A DNA stretch of 64,000 nt. Source: Patagioenas fasciata (taxonomy: Eukaryota; Chordata; Aves; Columbiformes; Columbidae). The position numbers were made by a program, and so were the translations under genes. Of the stretch, positions 22,801-34,014 are shown in pieces. The notes below the pieces were generated by a model. It was not told the DNA's origin and searched no databases. It worked only from the letters and a program-made list of their open reading frames with translations. Each line of letters begins with the position of its first letter. Within the stretch, counting starts at the first letter, position 1. Location of the stretch: the NCBI RefSeq assembly GCF_037038585.1, contig NC_092526.1, positions 37,089,501 through 37,153,500 of the forward strand, in the 5' to 3' direction.

Positions 22801-24636
22801 AGGCCACTCTGCGGTTGGATTAAGCCAACAGCGGAGTGCAACTTCCGCAGATGTCTCTGACTCATACCTTGTGGAACTGGAACGAGTTTCCTTTTGACTC
22901 TGAAAACTACCCTGAACTCAGTAAAAACGCAGCAATTAAACTAAAGCTTACAAGAGGGGTGACCTTACAAAAGATAACGAAAGAATTAAATTGACATAAT
23001 TAGGTATTGAGATTTGCTAAGCCTCTGAGGGCACTCCCTAATGCCAAACACTGCCACTTCATATCTTAAAAATATCATAATAATGCAACACTGATGTGAA
23101 CAAGACAAGGAATTACGTTTAGACTGTTATATCACCTCCACAAGGAACATAAAGCCTGGGGAAAAGCTAACATTCAAATAATACCGTAAACGACAACAGA
23201 GGAAATTAGGAAAACTAAAACATACTACTTTGTGGTTCACATGGATTTTAATCATAGCTTTTTCTTACTTGGGAAAAAATCTCTTTTGAGTACTGGGGTA
23301 ATTTTGATCAAGTAAAGTACATTCAACCCACTACATACCTCTGAGTTCAGCTACCTGGAGGTTAGTATGTTAGCACGTGAATTTAAAACATCCTTGCTTC
23401 TCTGGACTAAACCTTAACGTATCCCAAGTGAGAAGCGGTTTACTGGTTTCGCAAGAGAAATAAACTACTTGCACTCAGTTCACACTGAAGTGTTATTCAC
23501 ACCACCTACATCCTGTGCCTAAGTTAGACAGTGAGAAAACTGCCCAAAGAGGCAGCTGGTGCGGGGCAGCCGGTGGCCTCGAAACTCACACTCAACAAAA
23601 TCACTGTGCATTCCAACAGCTACAAGCCCTATACTATCACTTGAATGGAAGTGTACTACCCCTTGTTTTCCAAAAGATATAATGACTTCAAAAAAACGTT
23701 AATCATTTACAAAATGGTACTTAAAAGACACTCAATTCCCCAAACTATGAGTTCTAAAAAACACGTTCATTCTTTGTAGATGGCAAGTACTTTTAACACA
23801 AAATGGTTGCAGAAGAGAGCTGGACAGATTCTGTACTCATTTGGAGTTGCTTCTGCCAACCATCAGTGTATCCAAGAATTAAACTACGTTCCAAAATTAG
23901 GGATGTAGCTGGGATAGCATTTCTTGTGTCTCCAAAATAATTTAGGGCTAGTAAATTATATACTACTGTCCCTCTAAACAGCCACAAAATCTGTCAAATT
24001 ATGGAGACGAAGATAACATGAACTGTCAAATGCCTGTTTTTTCCACTTGATTATAATGTTTATCATATTAATCTCATCTGGTAAGATGTTGTATTTGCCA
24101 CACTATTTATCTATATTTTCAATTTGTTTTCTTCAGAATTACTGACTGCTACAGACAAGTTTCTAACAGAAAACATAACAGCACAACAATCCAGTCAATA
24201 TAAAAAAGACAGTTAATTACATGTTTTGAAAAAAATACCTTTCAGTGGTATGGTTGTGGTAATGAATGCTATAAATATTCGTCATTGTATTAACATTAGA
24301 GTTTACACACATACACACTACAGAACTAACACAGCCTAGTGTGACGGGAAGTTAAAAATCTCTACTGGTTTAAAAATGTGAAGACAAATATCAAAGGAAC
24401 TATACATAGCACCTGTTTCAAAATCGTATCAATGGAACCTTCTCTCAGGCCCATGAGCAGACATTATCCCTCTTTAAAAAATTATCCAATAGGTAAAACT
24501 ATTACACCGTATGATTTTATACCTGGGCTAACGTTGCAATCTGTGGTTGTGCCTGTACTGTCATCTGTTGGGTTTCTGCCTCTGTAACGGCTGCATCTCC
24601 ACTCTGCTGGTTCTCTGCTCCAGATTCCATGGTCAT
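10729..24636 (-). CDS. CREB1: CREB1, cAMP-responsive element-binding protein 1 (7 coding exons, 327 aa)
   Basis: CREB1 is the nuclear bZIP activator that binds TGACGTCA elements as a dimer and recruits CBP/p300 after phosphorylation by PKA, CaMK and other kinases. The coding exons are 24523-24636, 21068-21214, 19065-19165, 16145-16287, 14547-14729, 12997-13147 and 10729-10873; they sum to 984 nt, i.e. 327 residues plus TAA, with all phases closing. Domains: Q1 (residues 1-87), kinase-inducible domain (88-168) with the PKA site RRPSY at Ser119 (Ser133 in the 341-residue form) and Ser115 as GSK3 site, glutamine/threonine-rich Q2 (169-260), then bZIP (about 270-327) with basic region KNREAARECRRKKKEYVKC and a leucine zipper. 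Differences from my memory of the mammalian protein are few (for example ETQQ for ENQQ, EETAAPAIA for EETSAPAIT, AIQLSNN for AIQLANN). The length matches the delta isoform, which lacks the 14-residue alpha exon. Confidence 0.98.
10874..12996 (-). other. CREB1: CREB1 intron 7 (GC-AG type)
   Basis: The donor reads CAG|GCATGT on the minus strand (GC at 12996-12995), and the acceptor is a regular T-rich CAG. The reading frame across the junction only works with the GC donor. The 2.1-kb body holds no recognised repeat or gene. Confidence 0.92.
12997..13147 (-). CDS. CREB1: CREB1 coding exon 7 (end of Q2 and start of basic region)
   Basis: The exon encodes the second part of split Ala230, then ASGDVQTYQIRTAPTS to VRLMKN and the first two bases of Arg280 (151 nt, residues 231-279). 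It joins the end of the glutamine-rich domain to the first basic residues of the bZIP (EEAARKREVRLMKN). The acceptor AG is at 13148-13149. The donor is the non-consensus GC at 12996-12995. Confidence 0.98.
13148..14546 (-). other. CREB1: CREB1 intron 6
   Basis: A regular GT-AG intron of 1.4 kb. It contains a short, old CR1 3'-end fragment at about 13951-14027 and nothing else I recognise. Confidence 0.95.
13951..14027 (+). mobile_element. CR1 LINE 3'-end fragment (short, diverged)
   Basis: The sequence contains the recognisable end pattern of CR1 elements: a GGTCTAGACCAAATGATCTCT-like block (about 13969-13989), then a degraded CTTTCC block, then the 3'-terminal ATTCTATGATTCTA octamer-type repeat (14011-14024). 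Only the last ~80 bases of the element remain, as is usual for 5'-truncated CR1 copies. Confidence 0.75.
14547..14729 (-). CDS. CREB1: CREB1 coding exon 6 (Q2 constitutive activation domain)
   Basis: The exon is 183 nt (residues 170-229 plus split codons Ile169 and Ala230). It encodes AITQGGAIQLSNNGTDGVQG to ILVPSNQVVVQ, the glutamine-rich Q2/CAD that contacts TAF4-containing TFIID and supports basal activity. The acceptor AG is at 14730-14731. The donor is G|GTGAGG at 14546. One substitution from the mammalian protein that I can recall is Ser for Ala in IQLSNN. Confidence 0.98.
14730..16144 (-). other. CREB1: CREB1 intron 5
   Basis: A regular GT-AG intron (donor A|GTATGT at 16144). It is AT-rich and contains T-rich stretches around 15120-15320. 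No repeat family was recognised. Confidence 0.95.
16145..16287 (-). CDS. CREB1: CREB1 coding exon 5 (second half of kinase-inducible domain)
   Basis: The exon is 143 nt: last base of Arg121, residues 122-168, first base of Ile169. It encodes KILNDLSSDAPGVPRIEEEK and on to PIYQTSSGQY. KILNDLSSD is the alpha-B helix of the KID that docks on the CBP/p300 KIX domain once the serine before it is phosphorylated, so the CBP-binding face is intact. The acceptor AG is at 16288-16289. Confidence 0.98.
16288..19064 (-). other. CREB1: CREB1 intron 4
   Basis: This intron separates the phosphoacceptor serine exon from the rest of the KID. The donor is CAG|GTATGA at 19064. No repeat was recognised apart from a short GATCCA-rich duplication near 16509-16541. 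Confidence 0.95.
19065..19165 (-). CDS. CREB1: CREB1 coding exon 4 (KID with the PKA site)
   Basis: The exon is 101 nt: residues 88-120 plus two bases of Arg121. It encodes ISTIAESEDSQESVDSVTDS followed by QKRREILSRRPSY. The PKA/CaMK/RSK site RRPSY is intact (Ser119 here, Ser133 in the longer isoform), as is the GSK3 serine four residues before it and the casein-kinase-type serine cluster ESEDSQES. The acceptor AG is at 19166-19167. Confidence 0.98.
19166..21067 (-). other. CREB1: CREB1 intron 3 (alpha-exon position; none found)
   Basis: In mammals this interval holds the optional 42-nt alpha exon that adds 14 residues. I scanned the minus strand for that peptide's coding pattern with flanking splice sites and did not find it. 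A degenerate copy cannot be excluded by eye. A locally GC-richer stretch lies at about 19910-20130. No repeat was recognised. Confidence 0.85.
21068..21214 (-). CDS. CREB1: CREB1 coding exon 3 (Q1 domain)
   Basis: The exon is exactly 147 nt, phase 0 at both ends (residues 39-87), so it can be skipped without a frameshift. It encodes VSMPAAHATSSAPTVTLVQL to QSPQVQTVQ, the first glutamine-rich region. The acceptor AG is at 21215-21216. The donor is CAG|GTACTG at 21067. Identity to my memory of the mammalian exon appears complete. Confidence 0.98.
21215..24522 (-). other. CREB1: CREB1 intron 2, with a CpG-rich patch
   Basis: A regular GT-AG intron (donor CAG|GTATAA at 24522). It is mostly AT-rich. 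The exception is a sharply bounded CpG-rich block at about 21960-22285, listed separately. No known repeat was recognised. Confidence 0.95.
21960..22285. promoter_or_regulatory. Intragenic CpG-rich patch with CRE-like site and E-box
   Basis: About 20 CpG dinucleotides lie in roughly 320 bases, inside an intron that is otherwise CpG-poor. The patch contains TCACGTCA (22060-22067, i.e. TGACGTGA on the CREB1 strand) and an E-box CACGTG (22093-22098). It could be a small CpG island with enhancer or internal-promoter activity, or an unmethylated CpG-rich relic. Function is inference. Confidence 0.4.
24523..24636 (-). CDS. CREB1: CREB1 first coding exon (start codon exon)
   Basis: The exon encodes residues 1-38: MTMESGAENQQSGDAAVTEA, then ETQQMTVQAQPQIATLAQ. 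Two in-frame ATGs lie at 24636 and 24630 (codons 1 and 3). The first has T at -3, the second sits in ACCATGG, a near-perfect Kozak context. I annotate from the first ATG because the family is conventionally numbered there. The exon's untranslated part runs to 24644; the acceptor AG is at 24645-24646. Confidence 0.98.
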
Positions 24637-24644
24637 TTAGTTAC
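24637..24644 (-). other. CREB1: CREB1 5' UTR part of exon 2
   Basis: Only eight untranslated bases (GTAACTAA on the minus strand) lie between the acceptor AG and the first ATG. They directly follow exon 1 in the mRNA. An in-frame stop (TAA) immediately precedes the ATG, which supports the start. Confidence 0.95.
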
Positions 24645-27600
24645 CTACAATCACAATATTTGTCATAAGTCTGGGTTGGTATGCAAGTCCATTATTCTTG
24701 GTGGATCTGGCAGCAATCACTGCAGCTCAATTCCCACTACTACATACTATTTTCATTTGCTTATTATAATGTTGCCAAACTACTAGCATTCAGGCAAATT
24801 TTTTTCATGCCAGGTGTCTGCCTCAGGTGGATTTTTCTGCGTGTAACGTTTCTGAAAAACAGGACCAGCCTCCTCCAACAACGAGATCAGAAAAAAATGT
24901 GTTTTCCTCATCTCAAAAAAAAATGGCTTGAGCAATTGCACTAGGATGATCCCGTACCTCTGCAATGTGGGATCGGGACGGGGCTCCCTCGGTGCCCAGT
25001 GACAAAGTGCGCTGCCGCCGCCCCCCTTCTACCGCAAGTGCACTTTGCAGATAAACAATTGCAATTGCTTCTGTGCTGGGCACTTAGTTTTCAACCGCTT
25101 TCTGTCTGAACTGAAAATGCACCATCTCCATGCAAATTCTTTCCATGGCCAGGCTGTATATGGCCCTACGTCACAGCAACTTCAGCCTTTGCTACTAGGA
25201 AGTTTTGAAGTCATTACACATAATGGTGGAAGGCATTCCTACTTGAACCTTACTGCAAATAAATATTGTTATAGTTAGAGGTATATAGTAGTTTGGCAAG
25301 ACCTAAGTTTTATATCATATATAGCTCCTAACACACATTTCTAAGCAATAACTAGCAAGCCTCGATCACCACAACACACAACTCTATATAAAGAGGTTGC
25401 GTAACTTCCAAACCCATGCATGCAGGCTGAGTGCAATCAATGTTAAATTCGGCACTGATCTGTGAAAATTACTTTGCAGTTCTCCTTTAAATACTCATAT
25501 GAAAATATTTAATGCATTAAAAAGAACTTCAAAATACAAAGAAATGCTCCCAACAGTGATAAAGCAATACCACTGCATTATACAGACTCCAAATACCAAG
25601 GATTAAGAACGGATATTGCCTCCATATCCACAATACTAATTCTGTGCTGCCCAAACTCCTGGGTCCTCTGGCTGCCCCGGGGCAGCACACACCTCTCTTC
25701 AGAGCTGGAGGGACATTTCATTTTAATCATAAAGTCAGAGAAACTTCCATTTCCAAGCAAACTATATGTCGGTATCACAGGAGAGCGAACACTCTCTGGA
25801 GATGCGTTGCCTAAACCAGCAGAGTCGCACTTCAGCCCTGAGTGTAACATGAAATATCTGTCTTACAATAAGCCACTGCTAATCAACAAAGAAAAAACAG
25901 CATTTCAAAGTAGCAGCTGCATCTCACATGAAAAGAAAGTCAATGCATATAAATCAAAATCTGTATATTTAGTATTGAAAGCGACTGTTCAAATGAGCTT
26001 TCGTGTGTGTGTGTGTTTCAACACTGAAATGTTTAAGTACCAAATGTTTAGTTCCAACATCAGTTTAGAAACAAACTCTTAGGAAATGAAAAGAAGGAAA
26101 ATAATGGAACCTGGTATTCCTTAAAAACAAACAATGAAAGAAAACTTACACATTTTTTTGAAAAAGCAAATTAAATTCTTCTAAGCAGCTGGAAATTTGT
26201 TATGCTTCTCCCTGTTGCCACAATTTTTGTCCCACATGAACCAGGTATTAGCCCAACAAATGCTTACAAATAAACAATACCTATATGTCTATACCGGTAA
26301 ACTGATCACGAAAGAAATTAACTGTAAGCTCACTGCATGTTAAGTAGTGTAGACATTATAATTTTTATAAAAATTTCAAGAATTGCCTCTGTCCATGCAA
26401 ATATAACCCCGTTTTTTCCTATAGTACCAAGTCTTCTCCATGTTGCATTTCATCTTCCAGAAAGCACAAAACAAAACGCATGCGCTCTTACTATTTGTAA
26501 TACACATTACTAAACAGTTCTGAAAGACTTCATTAATGACAACAGTTTAAGTGGTTTTCTAACCCACCTTTAACAAGCAAGTTATATTTTAAGTCTTAGT
26601 CCTCCATAATGTACACCAAATTTTCTTGAGTATTCTGCATTTTCAGAAGTACAAGCTGCAAACCAGACTACCACAGGTTTCCCTTTGATTTTTATCATTT
26701 TTCAAGAAGTATCTGTATCACTTTTTTGCAAGTATCAGCCAGTCTGTCCAAAGTAAGGCAATCAACAATTCTCTCCCCATTCCTGTGCATGTATCATGGT
26801 GACTCCAGCCAAAAGAACTACCTCATTGGAACCATTTGGGGAGCACATCTTTTGCATCAGCAACATCTCCCAGCAAGTATCTGAAAAGAATTTTAAAAAA
26901 CAATCTGCCCGCTACAAATTCAAGTATGTTGCAAAACTAATAGTGTTTTTGTTTGCGGATAGAAATTCTGACTCCAATATGGAGCCAATTGCTATACAAA
27001 TGGGATTAGAAAGAGATGAAAAGTGCAAGTGAGGGGTCTCTTGAATCAGGTATTTAGCAATGTTTGCAAAGGTAGATGTTGCCCAATTCTTGCTGATAAA
27101 TGCAATACTTTCCTAGGAAGAATTTCCAATCCTCTCACACGCTATTCAGCAAAGGACGTCTGGTTTTACGAGCTTAGTTTGCACACTTGTATCATCTTTT
27201 GCATATGTAATCAGCAAAAGCATCAACTGTTTGAGGTGCAACCTCCTCTACAGCACCAACATTTTGGAAATCAAATTCTTAACATGATTGCAAACACCTA
27301 AAAGAAATCTCCTCCTAACATAGACACAGTAAGCACCAAGCAATGCAGGAAGCTTCCTGCAAGATTTACATCTCGACACACGCACTTTAAGTGAGTTTCC
27401 AACACGATTTGCAGGGTTTGGACAAGTTCTTAGTCTTGTGTTATTTGCAGGTTCTGAGTCCTCTTGAATTCGGTTCCATTTACCTTGCACTTACACATCA
27501 CAGGATTTGTATTCTAACACCTTCACTATCACTGCGTACAGTAACTTGTGAGAAAAAAAGGAATGAGATTTTTGAGCATCACAACATCATATTCCAGATA

Positions 27601-28740
27601 CACGGATTACTTCATATTTGCTTTAACAGTACAGTATGATAAAGATTGTCAAGATATACATGACCAGGTAACTAGAACATAAATATCTATTAAGTCGTGT
27701 ATACACATAAGACCACGACAGCTGAAATTAAGGTTATTAATTGCTATTAGTTCTTGCAATTTACTGTGCAACAGCTGAAATGATGTTGGTTCAAAACCTT
27801 AAGCTCCTCGCACATACAAATGAATGCCAACCTTTATACCTCATTTCTAAGCTCTCCTATACTCATAGTCTAGATGGGCTTTGCTGTCCAGTACCCCAGT
27901 GTCATTTTGTTCTTGTGGGTGCTCAGGCCCCTCCGCCACCCCCTCCTTTTGCTGCTCCTGCCCTCTGCTCCCTGGCTGTGATCTCCCCGGCAGCCACCAC
28001 AGCAGGACCCCTGGAATGGAGATGGGGATCTGACAGGGTCCTGGTGGGGAACAAGTGTCTGGGGCAGAGAAGGCATAACGGATCAGGGGGAGCACATTTT
28101 CTTCTCATTCCTCCCTGCTTCTGGGCTACTTTTCCATCTCATCAGGAGAGCACACACCCCCCCACTTTGAGAAAAAATGAGTAATTGCTGTAGTTCATCT
28201 TGAACCATGTATTCTAAATGAAACTAACTGAAAAAAAAAAAACAACCAAAGAAACCACAAAACAGTTAGCTATTAAAAACCAGAGTTGGAAAACCAGAAT
28301 CTGCTTGCCTAAAACACCCTGGCTATGAACTCTGAACACAGGTTAAGAAAGCTGATGAGATTACCTGGTTAGAGACAGTTTAACTCGTGACTTTTATATA
28401 ATACACAATTTTCTTTATTAGTTCAAAAGAGCTAGTATTATACTGGAGAACCAAGCTGGCTGCGGTCCTTTCCCAAACACCACTTAAGCCGAGAACCAAA
28501 ATACCTCACTGTGGCTGTTACAGCACATATAACTTTCCATCCACTTTTGTGCATGAAGGTCCCAAATGCCCCAAAGCTTTCTGTGCTTTTCAGTTGTACC
28601 AGTTGGCACAGTAAAGCATAATACCTCTCCCCATGAGCTTTTCATTTCTTTGTCTTTAGTAACATTGTGGTGACAATTCGCTGCTACCAGTTAACGCTTA
28701 TGCCGACAGTTATCGGCCACATGATATAACTACACCTTAG

Positions 28741-29490
28741 GATAGAATTGTAGAATGGTTTGGGTTGGAAGGGAGCTTTAAAGATCCTCTAGTTCCAACC
28801 CCCCCGCCATGAGCAGGGTCACCTTCCACTAGACCAGGCTGCTCAAAGTCCCATCCAGCCTGGCCTTGAATGCTTCCAGGGATGGGGCATCCACAACTTC
28901 CCTGGGTAACCTGTTCCAGTACCTCACCACCCTCATGGTGAAGAATTCCTTCCTTATATCTAATCTAAATCTACCCCTTTCAGTTTAAAGCTATCAACCC
29001 TTGTCCTGTCACCACATGCCCTTGTAAAAAGTCCCTCTCCAGCTCTCTTGTAGGTCTCCTTTAGGTACTGGAAGGCTGCTGGTCTCCCTGCCAGAGCCTT
29101 CTCCAAGCTGAACAATCCCAAGTCTCTCTTGCCTGTCTCCACAGGAGAGCTGCTCCAGCCCCCTGACCTTCTCCATGGCCCTGCTCTGGACCCTCTCCAA
29201 CAGGTCCATGTCCTTCTTACGTTAGGAGCCCCCAACCTGGACACAGTAATGCAAGTGAGTCTCACCAGAGCAAAGCAGAGGGGCAGAATCACCCCCTGAC
29301 CTGCTGGTCACACTTCTTTGGATCCAGCCCAGGACAGGGTTGGCTTTCTGGGCTGCAAGTGCACATAGCCAGGTCATGTGGAGCTTCTCATCAACACCCA
29401 TAAGTCCTTCTTCTCAGAGCTGCTCTCAATTGATTCTCTGTCCAGCCCATAGCCGTGCTCGGGATGGCCCCGACCCCAGTCAAGGCCACA
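28741..29490 (-). mobile_element. CR1 LINE fragment, 5'-truncated
   Basis: The plus strand starts with the complement of a CR1 3' end (GATAGAATTGTAGAATGG, then GGTTGGAAGG), so the element lies on the minus strand with its 3' end at the left. Translated on the minus strand it shows broken pieces of the C terminus of the CR1 reverse transcriptase ORF: a WTCWRGSRAGPWRR block, then DLGLFSLEKALAGR and FQYLKETYKRAGEGLFTRAC. Frameshifts and stops show it is dead. The right boundary is approximate, as similarity fades near 29490. Confidence 0.92.
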
Positions 29491-32400
29491 CAGTTCGTTT
29501 TACATCTCAGACGTACTGTCACAGCCTGCCCAGCTTTACCAAGTGACAGGCTTTAAAGTCTCTCTCTTCCACAGCTAGATGATGACTTCTGGCTTTATTT
29601 TGTTAAAGTACACACCCAGATTTGGAAGAACAACATGACAGCCTCCAAAACCAGTGCAGAGACCCAACAAACCTATGCCCATTTGGAGTCACATCCAGTC
29701 AGAATGATGTTCACGCAGCCACCAGGGGCTGAGGGAAGGCAAAAGGAGGTAATGCCTGCTTCTCAAGCCCTATGTTCGGATTTATTCATAGCAGCCATGC
29801 CAGTACGACTGAAAAACTCCTCAAACACTGCTCTTGTATGCTATTGTTTGTTTTCACCTTTTCAGTGTAATTATCGAGGACATTGACAGGAAATCTGTAC
29901 ACATCTCCACCGTTACCCTGCAGCCCAGCAGCCCTTCCAGTCATGGCTGAACAGCTGTTTTACGAACTCCATTCAACGGCTGCCAGACTCAAAATGTTCA
30001 GAGAAAAACTATTTTATTTACAGCTAACACATGGGACTTTAAATAAGCAGTAAGAAGTGCTTAACAGGACAAGACAGGCCCATAATTATCTCTGTCACTA
30101 ATGACTACAGTAGGGTGGCACATGAATTGCAATTTACATGGGAGCTTCTCTGTCATCCCAAGTTGGCACTGTCCAAGCCGCTGCCCCTGGGTGTTTGTTC
30201 CTCTGGCCCCCTCCTCAGGGTGACAAGACTGTGTGCGACACCATGAACACAACCTACATTTGTCGCTTCGTCTTAGATCTACATTTTATCACTTTTCTGA
30301 CCAAGCTCACCACACAGCTCGATGATCATGTCAGGTTCTGGGTCAGGGCAGCGCAAGGGCTGGGAAAACCTTATGGAAGTGGAAGTAAAGGAATGTTCCT
30401 AACAACCGACTCCACTGAAAATGCCAAACACGGAGAAGACTCTTCAGATTATTCACATTCACACAAAGCAATCTGCCAGGCAAACTGAAGAATAAAAAGC
30501 TTGAAGAAGTCTTCTTGCCACTAAAGTTAAAATATATGATCTTGAGCTTCCAAGAAAAATAGAATCTCATTGTAAAGAGATCCTGCACAAAGCAGAATCA
30601 GACCATCAGCTCAACACAATACCTGCAGTCCCACTTCTGTCTCAATATGACACTCAGAGAAGTGTCTGAAAACTCTTTGCTGATTGAATACATCCTGTAA
30701 CGCCCAGTGCAAGAGAGGCAAACAATGAAGTATTTTCATACGGATTACAGAGGAAATGCAACCAGGAGCCTTGATTACACGTAACAAACTTTTCTGGCTC
30801 CTGAATTTTCCAACAAAGCCTCTAGTGCAGTTGTAGTTGCACTTCCAAAGTCGGTGAAAATTTCTCATACTTAACAGATTTAGATATGTAACCAATGAAA
30901 GTATTGGAACAAATAACTTGTGTTGCATGCTCAATTTCCCTTTCACTGAAGAAAAAGCAGTGGCAGACTATAAAACAAGGGAAAACCAGAAATCCAATCT
31001 CACAGCTACCGCGGTGGGCACCCTCATCAGCCGTCACCTCTAGATTTTGTTTTCTATTAGCACAACACAAGAAAGCCACATTTACTGCGGAAAGGTGTAT
31101 TCGTCTGCACAGGTAAGGTGTGCGAGTCAAAGTTGTTTAAACACTCTTCACCGTGGCGTTTTCCTGATTTGACTCCAAACTCCTGGCATTGTACTACTGT
31201 CTAGTGTTTCTGTCTTCAGGCTTTTTAAAAGAGACTCTGTCAGACTTCATGAGAACTTGCTTGTTTTGGAGAATTCAGCACATTTAGTGGTTCATACACA
31301 TTCGTTACCAATATCATATTTATGCAGCAGTGCATTTACACAAACTGACTGCATTTTACTACAGCTGACATATTTTCTCTGACATTATTTTTAGAACATA
31401 AAAAGCACCTATTTTTCAACCTATGCTGATTTCTTGTAATTCCTACTAACTGTAGAAAGAAACTTTCACAAAAATGAAAGCATGTGAAATTGTCAAAATA
31501 TGTGCCTCTTCCCTCCATGTGTCAACTGAAAGTACTGTGGCTCACTTTGTGATGTGTAACTGCTGGTTACTAAATAAAAATTATCACAACAATGTATCTG
31601 AACAGTATCGTTTGTACACAGACATATCCAACAAAGCAAATATGGGCATAAAATGACTTTTATAACAGCATCTGGGCGCTAATGCTCCCACTGAATACAT
31701 CACGAACTCCAGGGAAAAGCTCTTTGTAATTGGTACAGGCCTTGCAAATTAGTAATCAGCATAGCCACCCATGATGAGGTTTAATTTCTGGTTCTACTCA
31801 AATTCTTCTTTTACCTTTGACTGAAATAGAAGAGGATGGAGAACTGAGGAATAAATGAGTCCCTGAGAACTGATGCTGACCTTCCGGCACAACTGACTGC
31901 AGTGACACAAGGGCAGCCCCTTCTCACATCTGCCACTTCTAATTCAGTGCTGAACTGTGGCCATGCACTAGTCTGATGGCAGTTTTTCATTTAAAAAGGG
32001 AAGATACAATTACATCTCTACTAAGATTAGGGGGCTGGTGTCTGTTTGTGTCCGTGTGTCTGTGCCCAAAAGGCAAGCCTGGTGAAGCTGCTCGATGCAA
32101 ACAGCAGGTACCTCACATGGCCAGGTGGGGATGGCACCTGCTCAGCCCATGGTGAAAACTCGCTGGACACGAACCAGTATCCATCTAAAAGCCACAGGGT
32201 GTATTAACGCAGCCTGAACCCAAGTAATACGAATATAGCAATGGGTACAATAACGTGTTCTGCTAAGGAGGCCCTGTGTCCAAGCTGGTGCACCCTACTT
32301 GCTTCTTTGTACAGGTTGCTGGCTTGGGCTCAGCGCCAGGCTACAGCAATCCCTGCCTTAGGAGGCAGGTTGTACCTGGCTGGCACACGGAGTAACCGAG

Positions 32401-33971
32401 AAAAAGTGCTCTGGTACCACTCACCTACCTAGATATGCCAAATAAATAATTTATTCTGCTGCGCTGGTCAGCAAGCAGAACATTTTGGGCCACCTCCTTT
32501 CATAGCAAACATTGACATGTGAAGGTGTTCCAGAAGAGCTAATGCAGTCCAGAGTGACAGACAGGAGAGCTAATTCTGCAAGCGGACAGAGACCTTCTCC
32601 TTCCCCAGTGACAGGGAGAAAATGGGAGATGATGTTCCAAAAGAGGGCCATGTCCCTACCAAAAATGAAATGAATATTCAGAGCAGAAAATGATGCCAAG
32701 TTAGCAAGGTTAAGATCCATCTAAGAAGGTGCACGTGTTCCTTTTTTCCACCGGGTAGACCCGTCAGAACTTGAGATTTCCACCTGACCTGCCATAGTTG
32801 TTCAGATGGATCACATTTGTTCTCCTCCATACGCATTTCTGTGTCTTACGGCCTTTCACTGCCACATCATTCATTCTGACAGAGTAAGAACCACCTAGAT
32901 GCTACATGAAATATTTGACAACGTTCTGACATGTTGTAAGGTACTCTGTCCACATGCCAAGTAACCTTTAAATGTGGCAGGTCAGAGCCATCAGCTGGAT
33001 GAACTGCTGCAATCCCAAACCCGCAGCAGCACGCAACTCTGTAGGGAGAGAATCTACACACGTTTGTATTAAATAAATGGTTATCTTTGAGGTGGGGAAA
33101 CTACTGGAACTTGTTCTCAGCAAACAACACAGGAGTAATGACTGATTGCTCAAGAGAGCTACTGTCCTAGAGAGAGCGAAGCAGGACTATGACATTGTTA
33201 AGAGGGTATTTAACAACAGTGCTTCCTGCACAGGCTTTGCTCTATGTACGTGGTACGGAGATTCACATAATATCAATCACTGGGTCCATGACAAACACTT
33301 AAGTGATCAAAGCAAAAGCTACTTTGAAATCTCTTCTGGTGTTCAGAGAAGATCAGGAACAACTTATTAACAAAACAGAATCCACAGCATTACACAGACC
33401 CCCACCAGTGTGGTTAACCTGAGCGCTCCAAGCCCAAGGGCCAAGAATGCAACATAATCTTACACCTCCAACACAGAAAGGAATCACCTCCACACAGGTG
33501 TTTCCTTAATTGTAATAATTTAAGTTACATACCAAGTATGATTTAATGGAAGCATATGCAGGAATGTGATAACGACAGACAACCATATAAACGTGTTTAT
33601 TATTACCTGAAATCTTTCAATTCCGAAGTAAATTGTTTCCAGAGTCTCTGTCAATTTTACAGTGTGACAATATTAACACACACTTAACAATTATCACAAC
33701 AGCGTAATGTAACACTGTGCTTAAGGTTCTTAGAGATTACACCGATTAGAGATGACATTCTAATGTAATATGAATGCAAATGTATATTCTGAAACTTAAT
33801 CTTCTGGAAAGTCCCAGAAATTCAGGGGACTTTCCCATGAATAAAGTAAATCTTTCCTTTCCCATCCTGTAATAAGAGGGGGCAACTGTCAGTATTTAAA
33901 GTTTTTTATTTGGTCACCTAAAATGTCAAATTAGATATCAGAATTTCATCATACATTTGTTTTGTTCCTGT

Positions 33972-34014
33972 AACAACAACAACAACAAAAAAAAAAAGAA
34001 AAAAGAAAAAAAAG
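33972..34014. repeat. (CAA)n/A-rich simple repeat
   Basis: Four to five CAA triplets grade into an A-rich tract with interspersed G. It lies in CREB1 intron 1 and could be an expanded retroposon tail, but no retroposon body was recognised. Confidence 0.8.

Noticed and set aside
27741-28184. 147-codon plus-strand frame in CREB1 intron 1
   Set aside because: Its proline-rich middle comes from a local CT-rich stretch. Three other frames of similar length overlap it, so it looks like chance.
28960-29292. 110-codon minus-strand frame as a host gene
   Set aside because: It is a broken piece of a CR1 reverse-transcriptase ORF, annotated as a mobile element.
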